Shown one piece after another: positions 7,138-15,000 of a stretch of 64,000 nucleotides of DNA. Location of the stretch: assembly GCA_016713115.1 (NCBI GenBank), contig JADJPU010000001.1, positions 1,302,001 to 1,366,000 on the forward strand. Reading direction: 5' to 3'. The notes under the pieces were generated by a model. The model had not been told where the DNA came from. It did no database searches and worked only from the letters and a program-made list of their open reading frames with translations. A program made the position numbers and the translations under genes. Positions within the stretch are counted from its first letter, which is position 1; each line of letters starts with the position of its first letter. The stretch comes from Cellvibrionales bacterium. Its GTDB lineage: Bacteria > Pseudomonadota > Gammaproteobacteria > Pseudomonadales > UBA7239.

Positions 7138-8351
7138 AAGAAACGACAGATATCGCCATTGTTGGCGGCGGTATGGCAGGCGCGGCCTTGGCGTTGTTGT
7201 TGTCGCACCGCTTACCGGAATTATCCATTGCGTTGATTGAACAGCACCCACTGCCACACAGCAATCAAGAGCAATTATCGGTACCGAGTTTTGATGCGCG
7301 CTCCACGGCACTATCGTTTAGCACGCGCAATATTTTGCAAGACATGACGGTGTGGGAAACTCTGTCACGCTACGCGCAACCGATCTTGCAAGTGCATGTG
7401 TCGGAGCGCCAGCAGGCGATGGGCGTATTGATGCGCGCCGAAGAAACTGGCCTGCCAGCGCTCGGTTATGTGGTTGAAAATCGTGCGTTGGGGCAAGTGT
7501 TATTGCAAGTGGTTCGACAACAAACTGGCATTGCGATTTATGACAACACGCAAGTAAACAATATTGCATTGACGGCGCAAGAGGCGCAGTTGTTGATGCG
7601 TCATACCAATGGCGAAGAAAAAACACTGTGTGCTAAGTTGGTGGTGATTGCAGACGGTGCGCAGTCAGCTTTGCGTCAGCGTTTAGGGATAGCTGTTGAT
7701 GAGCAGCCCTACGAACAACACGCCTTGATTGCGAATGTGGTGACGGAGTTGCCGCATGGATCGGTGGCTTACGAACGGTTTACTGAAGATGGTCCCGTGG
7801 CTTTGTTGCCGTTGTTGGATTGTGAAAATCAACATCGCGCGGCTTTGATTTGGACGCTGCCAGACAAACAGATTGACGAAGTAATGCAGTTGCCGGAAGC
7901 CGAGTTTTTGCAAAGACTGCAGGCGCAGTTGGGTAATCGCTGTGGGCGTGTGTTGTCTGTGGGCGCGCGTTTTTGTTATCCGCTGTCCTTGGTGCAGGCG
8001 CGAGAGCAAGTGCGTACGCGCATCGTGTTGGCAGGTAGTGCGGCACATCATTTACATCCTGTCGCTGGCCAAGGTTTTAATTTGATCATGCGTGACTGCC
8101 TCGCCTTGGTGGAAACCTTGGCAAAAGCGATAAGCGAACAGCGCGATATTGGCGCGTTGTCGGTGTTGCAACACTATTTAACGCAACAACAGTGGGATCA
8201 GCAAAAAACAGTTAAGGCGAGTGATTGGCTCCCGCGTTTGTTTTCTAATCGTCATACGCCCCATAAATTTTTGCGCAGTGCGGCCTTGTTAGGTTTGGAT
8301 TTTTTACCCGGCATGCGCGAATGGTTTGCGCGTGAGGCGACCGGCTTATGA
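7134..8351 (+). CDS. ubiH: 2-octaprenyl-6-methoxyphenol hydroxylase (ubiquinone biosynthesis)
   Basis: A 405-residue FAD monooxygenase of the UbiH/UbiF/VisC family. It shows the dinucleotide-binding motif IVGGGMAGAALA at the N-terminus, the internal VVIADGAQSALRQRLGI motif and the second FAD motif LAGSAAHHLHPVAGQGFN. Family members usually have GDAAH or GNAAQ at the last site; GSAAH is a mild variant. The position between pepP and a second paralogue matches ubiH of the ygfB-pepP-ubiH-ubiI operon. It overlaps pepP in ATGA and the next gene by four bases. Confidence 0.9.
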   Translation: MKETTDIAIVGGGMAGAALALLLSHRLPELSIALIEQHPLPHSNQEQLSVPSFDARSTALSFSTRNILQDMTVWETLSRYAQPILQVHVSERQQAMGVLMRAEETGLPALGYVVENRALGQVLLQVVRQQTGIAIYDNTQVNNIALTAQEAQLLMRHTNGEEKTLCAKLVVIADGAQSALRQRLGIAVDEQPYEQHALIANVVTELPHGSVAYERFTEDGPVALLPLLDCENQHRAALIWTLPDKQIDEVMQLPEAEFLQRLQAQLGNRCGRVLSVGARFCYPLSLVQAREQVRTRIVLAGSAAHHLHPVAGQGFNLIMRDCLALVETLAKAISEQRDIGALSVLQHYLTQQQWDQQKTVKASDWLPRLFSNRHTPHKFLRSAALLGLDFLPGMREWFAREATGL

Positions 8352-9553
8352 GTGAAGTGTTTGATATTGTGATCGTTGGTGGTGGTATGGCAGGCGGTGC
8401 GCTCGCCTGCGCACTAGCAGATGCCGATTACAAAATTGCAATAATTGATAATCAAACGCCACAACCATTTTCGATAGGTAATTTTTTTGATCCGCGTGTA
8501 GTGGCGCTCAGCATGGCGTCGCGTGAATTTCTTTCTGCGCTGGGTGTATGGGAAATAATTGCCGCGCAGCGCATTTCTGCTTTTGAACACATGCAGGTCT
8601 GGGACGGTGACGGTACTGCGCAGATCAGCTTTGATGCCGCTGATGTGCAACAGTCAGCATTGGGTTACATCGTCGAAAATAATTTGGTGGTGTCGGCGTT
8701 GCGCGAGAAGTTGCAGCAACAGCGCAATGTGCAGTGGTTGTGCCCTGATGCGGTAGTGAGTTTGTACGACCAAAACAATGCTGAATCTGCGCGTTTGATT
8801 TTGCAGAGTGGTGTCGAAGTGCAGGGCAAGCTCATTGTGGCGGCAGACGGAGCGCAATCGTTACTGCGACAGTTGTCAGGTATCGATACCATGGAGTGGG
8901 ATTATGGTCACAGTGCGGTAGTCGCTACCGTGCGCACAGAAAAACCGCACGGTGCCGTAGCGAGGCAGCGCTTTATGACCACAGGGCCGCTGGCATTTTT
9001 GCCGCTGCGCGAAAATAACGGCGATGCGCATTGGTGCTCCGTGGTGTGGTCGATGGCGCCAGAAGCGGCGCAAGAATTGTTGGCGCAATCGGAGCAGGAA
9101 TTTGCCGCGCAGTTGGCGCGTGCATTTGAATTTGTGTTGGGTGATGTGTTGGAAGTGCGCGGACGGTTTGCCTTCCCGTTGCGCCAGCGTCACGCGCAAG
9201 CGTACCAACGCGGTCGTGTGGTGTTGATTGGCGACGCGGCACACACTATCCATCCCTTGGCGGGGCAAGGTGTCAATCTCGGTTTTATGGATGTACGCGT
9301 GTTGGCAGAAGAGTTACAGCGTGCGCAAGAAAAAATGTTGTCGCCTGCAGATGCGAGCGTGTTGAAACGCTACCAACGGCGGCGGCGTGGTGCCAATCTC
9401 ACCATGACGGCGACGATGGAATTGTTTAAACAATTATTTGCACAGCAAGCACTGCCAGTGCGTTGGCTGCGCAATACCGGTATGCGCGGCATTGATGCGC
9501 TGCCTTTGTTGAAAAAGCAAATCATGCGTCACGCGATGGGTTTATCAAGCTAG
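8348..9553 (+). CDS. ubiI: UbiH/VisC-family FAD hydroxylase, probable UbiI
   Basis: A 401-residue paralogue of the preceding gene with IVGGGMAGGALA, VAADGAQSLLRQLSGI and a canonical GDAAHTIHPLAGQGVNLG motif. UbiI (VisC) hydroxylates C5 of the ubiquinone ring precursor. The assignment to UbiI rather than UbiF or another ring hydroxylase is by position in the operon. It overlaps ubiH in ATGA and is probably the last gene of the ygfB operon; dprA starts 39 bp later. Confidence 0.85.
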   Translation: MSEVFDIVIVGGGMAGGALACALADADYKIAIIDNQTPQPFSIGNFFDPRVVALSMASREFLSALGVWEIIAAQRISAFEHMQVWDGDGTAQISFDAADVQQSALGYIVENNLVVSALREKLQQQRNVQWLCPDAVVSLYDQNNAESARLILQSGVEVQGKLIVAADGAQSLLRQLSGIDTMEWDYGHSAVVATVRTEKPHGAVARQRFMTTGPLAFLPLRENNGDAHWCSVVWSMAPEAAQELLAQSEQEFAAQLARAFEFVLGDVLEVRGRFAFPLRQRHAQAYQRGRVVLIGDAAHTIHPLAGQGVNLGFMDVRVLAEELQRAQEKMLSPADASVLKRYQRRRRGANLTMTATMELFKQLFAQQALPVRWLRNTGMRGIDALPLLKKQIMRHAMGLSS

Positions 9554-9592
9554 CTATTTTTTTACAATAACTTCTCAAGGATGGAGAAAATC

Positions 9593-10720
9593 ATGGAAGA
9601 GTATTTGGATGTATTGCCGTGGGTGGCGTTGAATCGCTTGTCTGGGCTGGGTCCTGTCTCCCAAAGAAAATTATTGGAAGCGGCAGGAGGTATGCCTGCA
9701 CTGCTGCAAGCTGGTAATGTGTTTTTGCAACAGCATTTGCCAGCAGAGCTCGTCGTGTTATGGCGCGATTTTTGTGAAGAAAAATCCAGTAGTGTTTTGC
9801 GGCGGCAAGCACAACGCGATGTGTCTGTGGCGTTGGAAGCCGGTGCCACAATTGTGGTTGCAGCAAGCGAAAACTATCCGCTGTTATTGGCGCAAATTTC
9901 CGCTGCGCCCACGGTGTTGTATGTGCGCGGTGATGCAGCGGTATTGCATGTGCCGCAGTTGGCAATGGTTGGCAGTCGCAATGCCTCGGCCACTGGTTTA
10001 GAAATTGCACAAGAGTTTTCTGCGGCATTGACGCAGCACGGTTTGGCGATAACCAGCGGCTTGGCGCTGGGAATCGATGGCGCGGTGCATCGCGGCGCAT
10101 TGCAAGGTGGTGGAAAAACCATTGCCGTGGTTGCAACGGGCGTGGATGAAATCTATCCGCGTCGCCACACAAAGTTATTTGATGAAATATTGGCTAGTGG
10201 CGGTGCAATCGTGAGCGAGTTGCCGCCACAATCAGCACCGTTAGCACAAAATTTCCCGCGTCGAAATCGCATTATCAGTGGTTTGAGTTTGGGGACACTG
10301 GTGGTAGAAGCGGGTTTGCAGAGCGGCTCGTTGATCACGGCGCGTTACGCCAACGAGCAGGGCAGAGAAGTGTTTGCGATGCCAGGTTCCGTGCGCTCGG
10401 TATTTCATCGCGGCTGCCACGCCTTGATTCGTCAAGGCGCAAAATTAGTGGAAATGCCGCAAGATGTATTGGATGAATTGGGTGGTTTGCTGGCATTCAA
10501 ACAACAAGAATTTGCAGTGATGCACGCGGTAACGCCGTCGCTAGGCGGCTTGTCGGCGGCGGCGAAAAAAATCTACGCACTCTTGGATTATTCTCCGGTT
10601 TCTTTGGATGCGCTCGCCGTGCGCAGCGCTTTACCGGTAGCTGAAATGACCGCGGCGTTGTTGGATTTGGAAATGGAAGGCGTAGTGGCGCAGCAACACG
10701 GTTTTTACACGCGAATTTAG
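9593..10720 (+). CDS. dprA: DNA-processing protein DprA (Smf)
   Basis: A 375-residue protein that binds incoming single-stranded DNA and loads RecA during natural transformation. It has an N-terminal SAM-like region, the Rossmann core with MVGSRNASATGLEIA, SGLALGIDGAVHRGAL, ATGVDEIYPRRHTKLF, FPRRNRIISGLS and EAGLQSGSLITARYA, and a C-terminal winged-helix domain. I chose the ATG at 9593 because GGAG lies six bases upstream; the ATG at 9581 directly abuts its AAGG. In pseudomonads dprA follows the LysM gene, but here that gene is at 47.3 kb, so the locus is split. Confidence 0.93.
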   Translation: MEEYLDVLPWVALNRLSGLGPVSQRKLLEAAGGMPALLQAGNVFLQQHLPAELVVLWRDFCEEKSSSVLRRQAQRDVSVALEAGATIVVAASENYPLLLAQISAAPTVLYVRGDAAVLHVPQLAMVGSRNASATGLEIAQEFSAALTQHGLAITSGLALGIDGAVHRGALQGGGKTIAVVATGVDEIYPRRHTKLFDEILASGGAIVSELPPQSAPLAQNFPRRNRIISGLSLGTLVVEAGLQSGSLITARYANEQGREVFAMPGSVRSVFHRGCHALIRQGAKLVEMPQDVLDELGGLLAFKQQEFAVMHAVTPSLGGLSAAAKKIYALLDYSPVSLDALAVRSALPVAEMTAALLDLEMEGVVAQQHGFYTRI

Positions 10721-10729
10721 CGTGTGGAG

Positions 10730-11014
10730 TTATTCGCTTTCATCAAAACGGTCAGCAAACAGTTTTGTTACCGCGGCCAGTGCTTGCGCCGCGTCATCAC
10801 CCTCGCAGCAAATATGCAGCTGTGTGCCTTTACCGGCGGCGAGCAACATCAGCGCCATGATGTTTTTGCCGTCGGCGGTGGCTTTTTTCTCACCATCGAC
10901 CACTTTGCTAAAAATAATTTTGCTTTTGAAACTGGCACACAGGCGCGTTAATTTTGATGCAGCTCTAGCGTGCAGCCCCAGTTTGTTGATGATGTCTACT
11001 GTTGATTCTTGCAT
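10730..11014 (-). CDS. ptsO: HPr-like phosphocarrier NPr (nitrogen PTS)
   Basis: A 94-residue HPr-fold protein with the active-site segment NKLGLHARAASKL, whose His is the phosphorylation site, and GKNIMALMLLAAGKGT around the second conserved region. Together with EI-Ntr and IIA-Ntr it forms the regulatory nitrogen PTS. It lies 17 bp downstream of rapZ, the usual order. IIA-Ntr (ptsN), rpoN and hpf, normally just upstream of rapZ, are not in this window. Its 3' end nearly meets that of dprA. Confidence 0.92.
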   Translation of the reverse strand: MQESTVDIINKLGLHARAASKLTRLCASFKSKIIFSKVVDGEKKATADGKNIMALMLLAAGKGTQLHICCEGDDAAQALAAVTKLFADRFDESE

Positions 11015-11031
11015 AAAGACTGCGCGGTAAG

Positions 11032-11892
11032 TTAATGATGACTGGCGAGTTCGCGGTGGCGAACTTGTGCCATCGCATAATGTTTACGAAAGGTGGCGTG
11101 AAGTTTTTCACATAAATACACGGAGCGATGCTGCCCGCCGGTGCAACCAATCGCCACGGTCAAATAGCGGCGGTTTTGTTGGTAGGAGGGTAACCATTTT
11201 TGTAGAAAATTTTGAATATCAGCAAACATGGCTTGAACTTCTGTTTCGTTATCCAGAAAGCTAATCACCGGCTGCTCGCGGCCAGTGTGCGCGCGCAATT
11301 CTGGTTTCCAGTGCGGGTTGGGTAAGTTGCGCACATCAAACACCAAATCGGCATCAACGGGGATGCCGTGTTTATAGCCAAATGACATGAATTGCAGCGA
11401 GAGACCGATCGGTTCGCGTGGTGCAACGCGGTCGCGCACGACATCGCGCAATTGGTACAGATTGAGTTTGCTGGTGTCGATAGTAAGCGAGGCCAGATCA
11501 GCAATGGGTTCCAGCAAGATTCTTTCGGCTTCAATCGCTTCGGCTAAATCGGTGTCGTTATTGGAAAGGTGGTGTTTGCGTCGTGTCTCGCTGAAGCGTT
11601 TGATCAGGGTGGGCTTACTGGCATCGAGATAGATCACATCGCAGTCCATCTGCGCCCGCGCTTGCGTCAACATGGCGGGAAACAGTGCCAAGTCGCGACT
11701 GGTATTGCGCGCGTCAATGCTCACCGCCAAGCCTTTCAGTACGGGGTAATCGCCGCCTTGTATTTGCGTCACCAACGCGCCGAGCAGGCTAGCGGGCAGG
11801 TTATCGATGCAGTAGTAGCCCTCGTCTTCCAAGACATGCAGCGCCGTGCTTTTGCCCGAGCCGGACCTGCCGCTGATGATGACTAAACGCAT
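11032..11892 (-). CDS. rapZ: RNase adapter / nucleotide-binding protein RapZ
   Basis: A 286-residue protein matching E. coli RapZ in length. The Walker A motif SGRSGSGKST lies at the N-terminus. DNLP at about residue 31, DLVFDVRNLPNPHW in the centre and TVAIGCTGGQHRSVYL in the C-terminal domain are all present. RapZ guides RNase E to the sRNA GlmZ in enterobacteria; elsewhere it controls cell-wall precursor metabolism. The start at 11892 is preferred to an in-frame upstream ATG at 11949 because the protein family begins MRLVIISG. Confidence 0.94.
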   Translation of the reverse strand: MRLVIISGRSGSGKSTALHVLEDEGYYCIDNLPASLLGALVTQIQGGDYPVLKGLAVSIDARNTSRDLALFPAMLTQARAQMDCDVIYLDASKPTLIKRFSETRRKHHLSNNDTDLAEAIEAERILLEPIADLASLTIDTSKLNLYQLRDVVRDRVAPREPIGLSLQFMSFGYKHGIPVDADLVFDVRNLPNPHWKPELRAHTGREQPVISFLDNETEVQAMFADIQNFLQKWLPSYQQNRRYLTVAIGCTGGQHRSVYLCEKLHATFRKHYAMAQVRHRELASHH

Positions 11893-12035
11893 TGTTGCTT
11901 TTACCTGTTTCCGCCGATAACTGGCTGTAGTGTAACGGGAATTGAGCAATGACTAGAACCTTGATGCAGTGCATTGACTTGCTGCAAGGCTCACAGTAGC
12001 TTGGCAGAGAGAAAGTGATTTGAGTCAGCCCCATC

Positions 12036-12257
12036 ATGAGTGAACCTGTGCATAACCCCGTCGATGACGAAGCACCTCGCAAAAAGTTGTCGGAGGAGGA
12101 CATGGCGCGTGTGGCTGAGTACCTCAACCTGCCTCAGCACCGGCGTGAGCGTCAGCCTTTTCGTCCTATGGTTTTGCTGATGGTGTTGGTTGTCATCGTG
12201 GTTGGCATGAGCCTCGTGAGTTTGTGGTACGCCAAAGCCAACGGGATATTGCTTTGA
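12036..12257 (+). CDS. DUF3094 small membrane protein
   Basis: A 73-residue protein. The N-terminal half is charged and contains LSEEDMARVAEYLNLPQHRRERQPFRP, summarised here by its key pieces EEDMxRVxEYL and ERxPFRP, typical of DUF3094. It ends in a single transmembrane helix (VLLMVLVVIVVGMSLVSLWY). The function is unknown. The stop overlaps the diguanylate cyclase start (TGATG), so the two are translated together. Confidence 0.85.
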   Translation: MSEPVHNPVDDEAPRKKLSEEDMARVAEYLNLPQHRRERQPFRPMVLLMVLVVIVVGMSLVSLWYAKANGILL

Positions 12258-13417
12258 TGAGCGCCTCGCGCCACACAGGGGTTGTCGCACTGTTGTTGAG
12301 GCTGATGGATTGGTTTATTCCGCTGGTGATTCGCGCCGATAAAGTCCAGCGTACGCGCGCATATATTTTAGTGGGCATCGTTTTGGTTAATTTGTGCGTT
12401 TGCGTGTTGATGGCATTGATGCTGTTATCGACCAGTTTGTCGCCATTAGGCATGCGTGCCGGCATTGGGGTTGTCGTGGTATCGGCAACGATCTACTTAA
12501 TTGCATTGGGTGTGTTTAATCGCAGGCACTCACTAGTGGAGGCGGGCAACATCGCCGTGCTTGCCATTTATATTGCCGTACTGGTCGGCATTGCGATTAC
12601 CGGCGGTTATGGGCATTCACCTTTTATGGCGTTGTGGATTGTGGTGCCGGTGTTTGTATTTCCCATGGCCGGTGCGCGTTCAGGCATCGTATGGACCGCG
12701 ATTGTTTTTCTCACCATTAATGTTTTGATGCTCGCAAAAAAATGGGGATTTGCTGCGTGGCAATTGTCTGATAGCACCACGCTCAGTTTGCTGGAGAATG
12801 CACTGCCCATCGTGCTGTGTTTTATGGTGGTGTCTGCCTTAATGATTTACGAGCGCGTCAATTTAACGCTGTATCGGTGGTTGGAAGAAGAACGCATCCG
12901 TTTTGCCTTCAAAGCGAGCCACGATTCACTAACCGATCTTCCCAACCGCGAAGAGTTTTACACGCGCTTGGACACGGCGTTGCGCGAGGCGGCACAGAAA
13001 AAAGCGCAGTTTGCGCTGGTGTATGTGGACCTCGATAACTTCAAACCCATCAACGATCAATTTGGGCATTTTGCCGGCGACAAAGTGTTGAAAGTCACCG
13101 CGCAGCGTTTGCGCGAAGTGTTGCGCAATACCGATCTCGCTTCGCGTATCGGTGGCGATGAGTTTGCGTTGATTTTGCACGGCATCCAAAAACGCAGCGA
13201 CATTGATTTGGCGATGAATAAAATGCTTTACACCTTGGCAATTCCCATTGATGTGGGCGGGCAAGATGTGGTTGTCAACGCCAGCGCGGGCGTAGCCATT
13301 TTTCCGCAAGACAGCCGCGACATGACGGCGCTGTGTCGTTTGGCCGATGGTGCGATGTATCTCGCCAAAGAAAAAAGAAATACTTTTTGCTATCACTCAC
13401 CGTTGCAGGGTGGTTAA
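12257..13417 (+). CDS. Membrane-anchored diguanylate cyclase (GGDEF)
   Basis: A 386-residue protein with about six hydrophobic transmembrane segments in residues 30-205 and a C-terminal GGDEF domain (about 220-380). The active-site motif is intact, GGDEF at residues 299-303, and an RxxD product-inhibition site (RNTD) sits five residues upstream. DLDNFKPINDQFGH is the other catalytic segment. It is therefore predicted to make cyclic di-GMP and to be feedback inhibited. The start at 12257 overlaps the DUF3094 stop; an earlier in-frame start at 12224 lies inside that gene. No known sensor-domain family is recognised in the membrane part. Confidence 0.93.
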   Translation: MSASRHTGVVALLLRLMDWFIPLVIRADKVQRTRAYILVGIVLVNLCVCVLMALMLLSTSLSPLGMRAGIGVVVVSATIYLIALGVFNRRHSLVEAGNIAVLAIYIAVLVGIAITGGYGHSPFMALWIVVPVFVFPMAGARSGIVWTAIVFLTINVLMLAKKWGFAAWQLSDSTTLSLLENALPIVLCFMVVSALMIYERVNLTLYRWLEEERIRFAFKASHDSLTDLPNREEFYTRLDTALREAAQKKAQFALVYVDLDNFKPINDQFGHFAGDKVLKVTAQRLREVLRNTDLASRIGGDEFALILHGIQKRSDIDLAMNKMLYTLAIPIDVGGQDVVVNASAGVAIFPQDSRDMTALCRLADGAMYLAKEKRNTFCYHSPLQGG

Positions 13418-13508
13418 AGAGATGTCGTTATTAACGATGGCTCACCCTAGTTTTCTACATTTGTGGTAAGTTGACCTCATAGAAGTTTTTGCCGCTGTGA
13501 GGGCTGTC

Positions 13509-13742
13509 ATGAGTACATCAACATCTATTCGTATTGATCAAGCGCTGTACGACCAAGCGCGTAGCGAAGCGAGCAGCGAACACCGCACCATTGCCGGGCA
13601 GATTGAGTATTGGGCAAAAGTGGGGCGCGCTGCGTTGGACAATCCCGACTTGCCGGTGAGCTTTGTCGCGGAGTCACTGGCCTCGTTGGCGGAACCGCGC
13701 AGTGAGGCCAGCGCCTTCGTGCCCCGCTCGCGCCGTTCGTGA
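13509..13742 (+). CDS. ParD-like antitoxin
   Basis: A 77-residue protein starting with a ribbon-helix-helix-like strand (STSIRIDQALYDQARSEA) and continuing with the GQIEYWAKVGRAALDNPDLP stretch that marks the ParD-like antitoxin family. The ATG at 13509 has GAGG six bases upstream. The stop overlaps the toxin's GTG start (GTGA). Here the antitoxin comes first, the reverse of the module at 1.5-2.1 kb. It should bind its toxin and autoregulate the operon. Confidence 0.83.
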   Translation: MSTSTSIRIDQALYDQARSEASSEHRTIAGQIEYWAKVGRAALDNPDLPVSFVAESLASLAEPRSEASAFVPRSRRS

Positions 13743-14017
13743 GTTACGGCTTACAGCAAACGCGCCGTTTTGCGCGCGCTTACAAAAAATTACACGACAA
13801 TGTGGCGGCTGATGTCGATATTGCCGCTGAAACGGTAGCGGCCAATCCAACAATCGGTGAGCGCAAAAAAGGCGATTTAGCCGAACTGTTGGTCTACAAA
13901 TTTCACAGCCAGAACCAGCAATATTTACTGGGCTACACCGTCGATGAGGCGGTGCGTTTGGTGTATTTGGAGGCTGTAGGGCCGCACGAGAACTTTTACC
14001 GCGATCTCAAACGCTAG
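13739..14017 (+). CDS. RelE/ParE-family toxin
   Basis: A 92-residue protein with the RelE-like beginning QTRRFARAYKKLHDNVAADVD, the central GDLAELLVYKFHSQNQQYLLGYTV strands and the C-terminal LEAVGPHENFYRDLKR, typical of mRNA-interferase-like ParE/RelE toxins. The start is GTG inside the antitoxin stop. Its last 11 bases overlap the convergent oxidoreductase gene, so the module lies flush against its neighbour with no terminator between them. Confidence 0.85.
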   Translation: MSYGLQQTRRFARAYKKLHDNVAADVDIAAETVAANPTIGERKKGDLAELLVYKFHSQNQQYLLGYTVDEAVRLVYLEAVGPHENFYRDLKR

Positions 14018-14888
14018 CCGTTTTCGCAATAATGTTGTCGGCCAACCACTGCAACATGCCGATTTTTTGCGCGACAGTTTTGGTGTCCTGCTCGCCCTTG
14101 TAAGTGTCGCGAAAGCCGACGATGCACTCTGTCACGCCCAAATCTTGCAGTTTTTTCACGCCGTCAACGCTGAAGGCATCGGCGGTGGTGGCATGAATTT
14201 CAAACGGTTTGTTGTCGGTGCCGTACTCTTTGCGGAAGGCGTTTAGTTTTTCCACCAGCGGTTTCAAGGTGTCATAAGAGCCGCCGGCGTGGATCCAGCC
14301 ATCGGCAATGCGCGCGGCGCGTTTCAGCGCCACATCGGCGTGACCGCCCAACAAAATCGGCACCGGCTGGCTCGGCACGGGGCACATTTTGGACGCGGGA
14401 ATCTGGTAGTGCGGCGTGTCGTGGCTGTAGTACTCGCCGCTGAGCAGGCCGCGAATAATCGCCACCATTTCATCCATGCGCGGGCCGCGACTCTCCCAGC
14501 GCTCGCCGCAGATTTGGAAATCTTCTATCCACGGTGACAGACCCGCGCCCAGCGCGAAGCGGTTGTTGCTGATGCAGGCGATGGTGGCGATTTGCTTGGC
14601 GAGCAGCACGGGGTTGCGTATCGGCAGCTTGACCACGCTGGTGGTGAAGCGCAGTTTTTCGGTCACGCCCGCCAGCCAAGGAATAGCGCAGAACGGTTCC
14701 AGAAACGGCGTGCCGTCGAGAAAATTGCGCGAGCCGTCTTCGTTGTAGGGGTATTTGGTGTCGGCTACTTGCGGGTAGCAAATGCTGTCGGGAAAGGTAA
14801 AGCCTTGAAAGCCCGCGGCTTCTGCCGCTTGTGCCAGCGGTACATATTGGTCGATAGGGCACATGGTGGCGTGAAAGGCAAAACGCAT
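14007..14888 (-). CDS. LLM-class (luciferase-like) flavin/F420 oxidoreductase
   Basis: A 293-residue TIM-barrel protein of the luciferase-like monooxygenase superfamily. Motifs include PLAQAAEAAGFQGFTFPDS, a conserved RFTTSVVKLPIRNPVLLAKQ strand-helix, RFALGAGLSPW and PILLGGHADVALKRAARIADGW. The overall pattern is closest to the F420-dependent subgroup, but no F420 biosynthesis gene is in the window and many proteobacterial members use FMN. The substrate is unknown. The gene is convergent with the toxin and divergent from rep. Confidence 0.85.
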   Translation of the reverse strand: MRFAFHATMCPIDQYVPLAQAAEAAGFQGFTFPDSICYPQVADTKYPYNEDGSRNFLDGTPFLEPFCAIPWLAGVTEKLRFTTSVVKLPIRNPVLLAKQIATIACISNNRFALGAGLSPWIEDFQICGERWESRGPRMDEMVAIIRGLLSGEYYSHDTPHYQIPASKMCPVPSQPVPILLGGHADVALKRAARIADGWIHAGGSYDTLKPLVEKLNAFRKEYGTDNKPFEIHATTADAFSVDGVKKLQDLGVTECIVGFRDTYKGEQDTKTVAQKIGMLQWLADNIIAKTASV

Positions 14889-15000
14889 AAGTGGCTCCGC
14901 TCAGGGCTGTCAATCAGAGGCGCGCATGATAAAGGCAGGGCTGCCGCCGTGCCATGCTGGTAAAATGCGCAGCCGTTCCCCCTCGCTGTTTATTGCCCGC

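Noticed and set aside
9591..10172. 193-codon ORF antisense to dprA, and a similar one antisense to pepP at 6748-7311
   Set aside because: Both are shadows of well-supported genes with unnatural composition.
12224..12256. Earlier start for the diguanylate cyclase
   Set aside because: It lies inside the DUF3094 gene and lacks a ribosome binding site; the TGATG overlap at 12257 is the natural junction.
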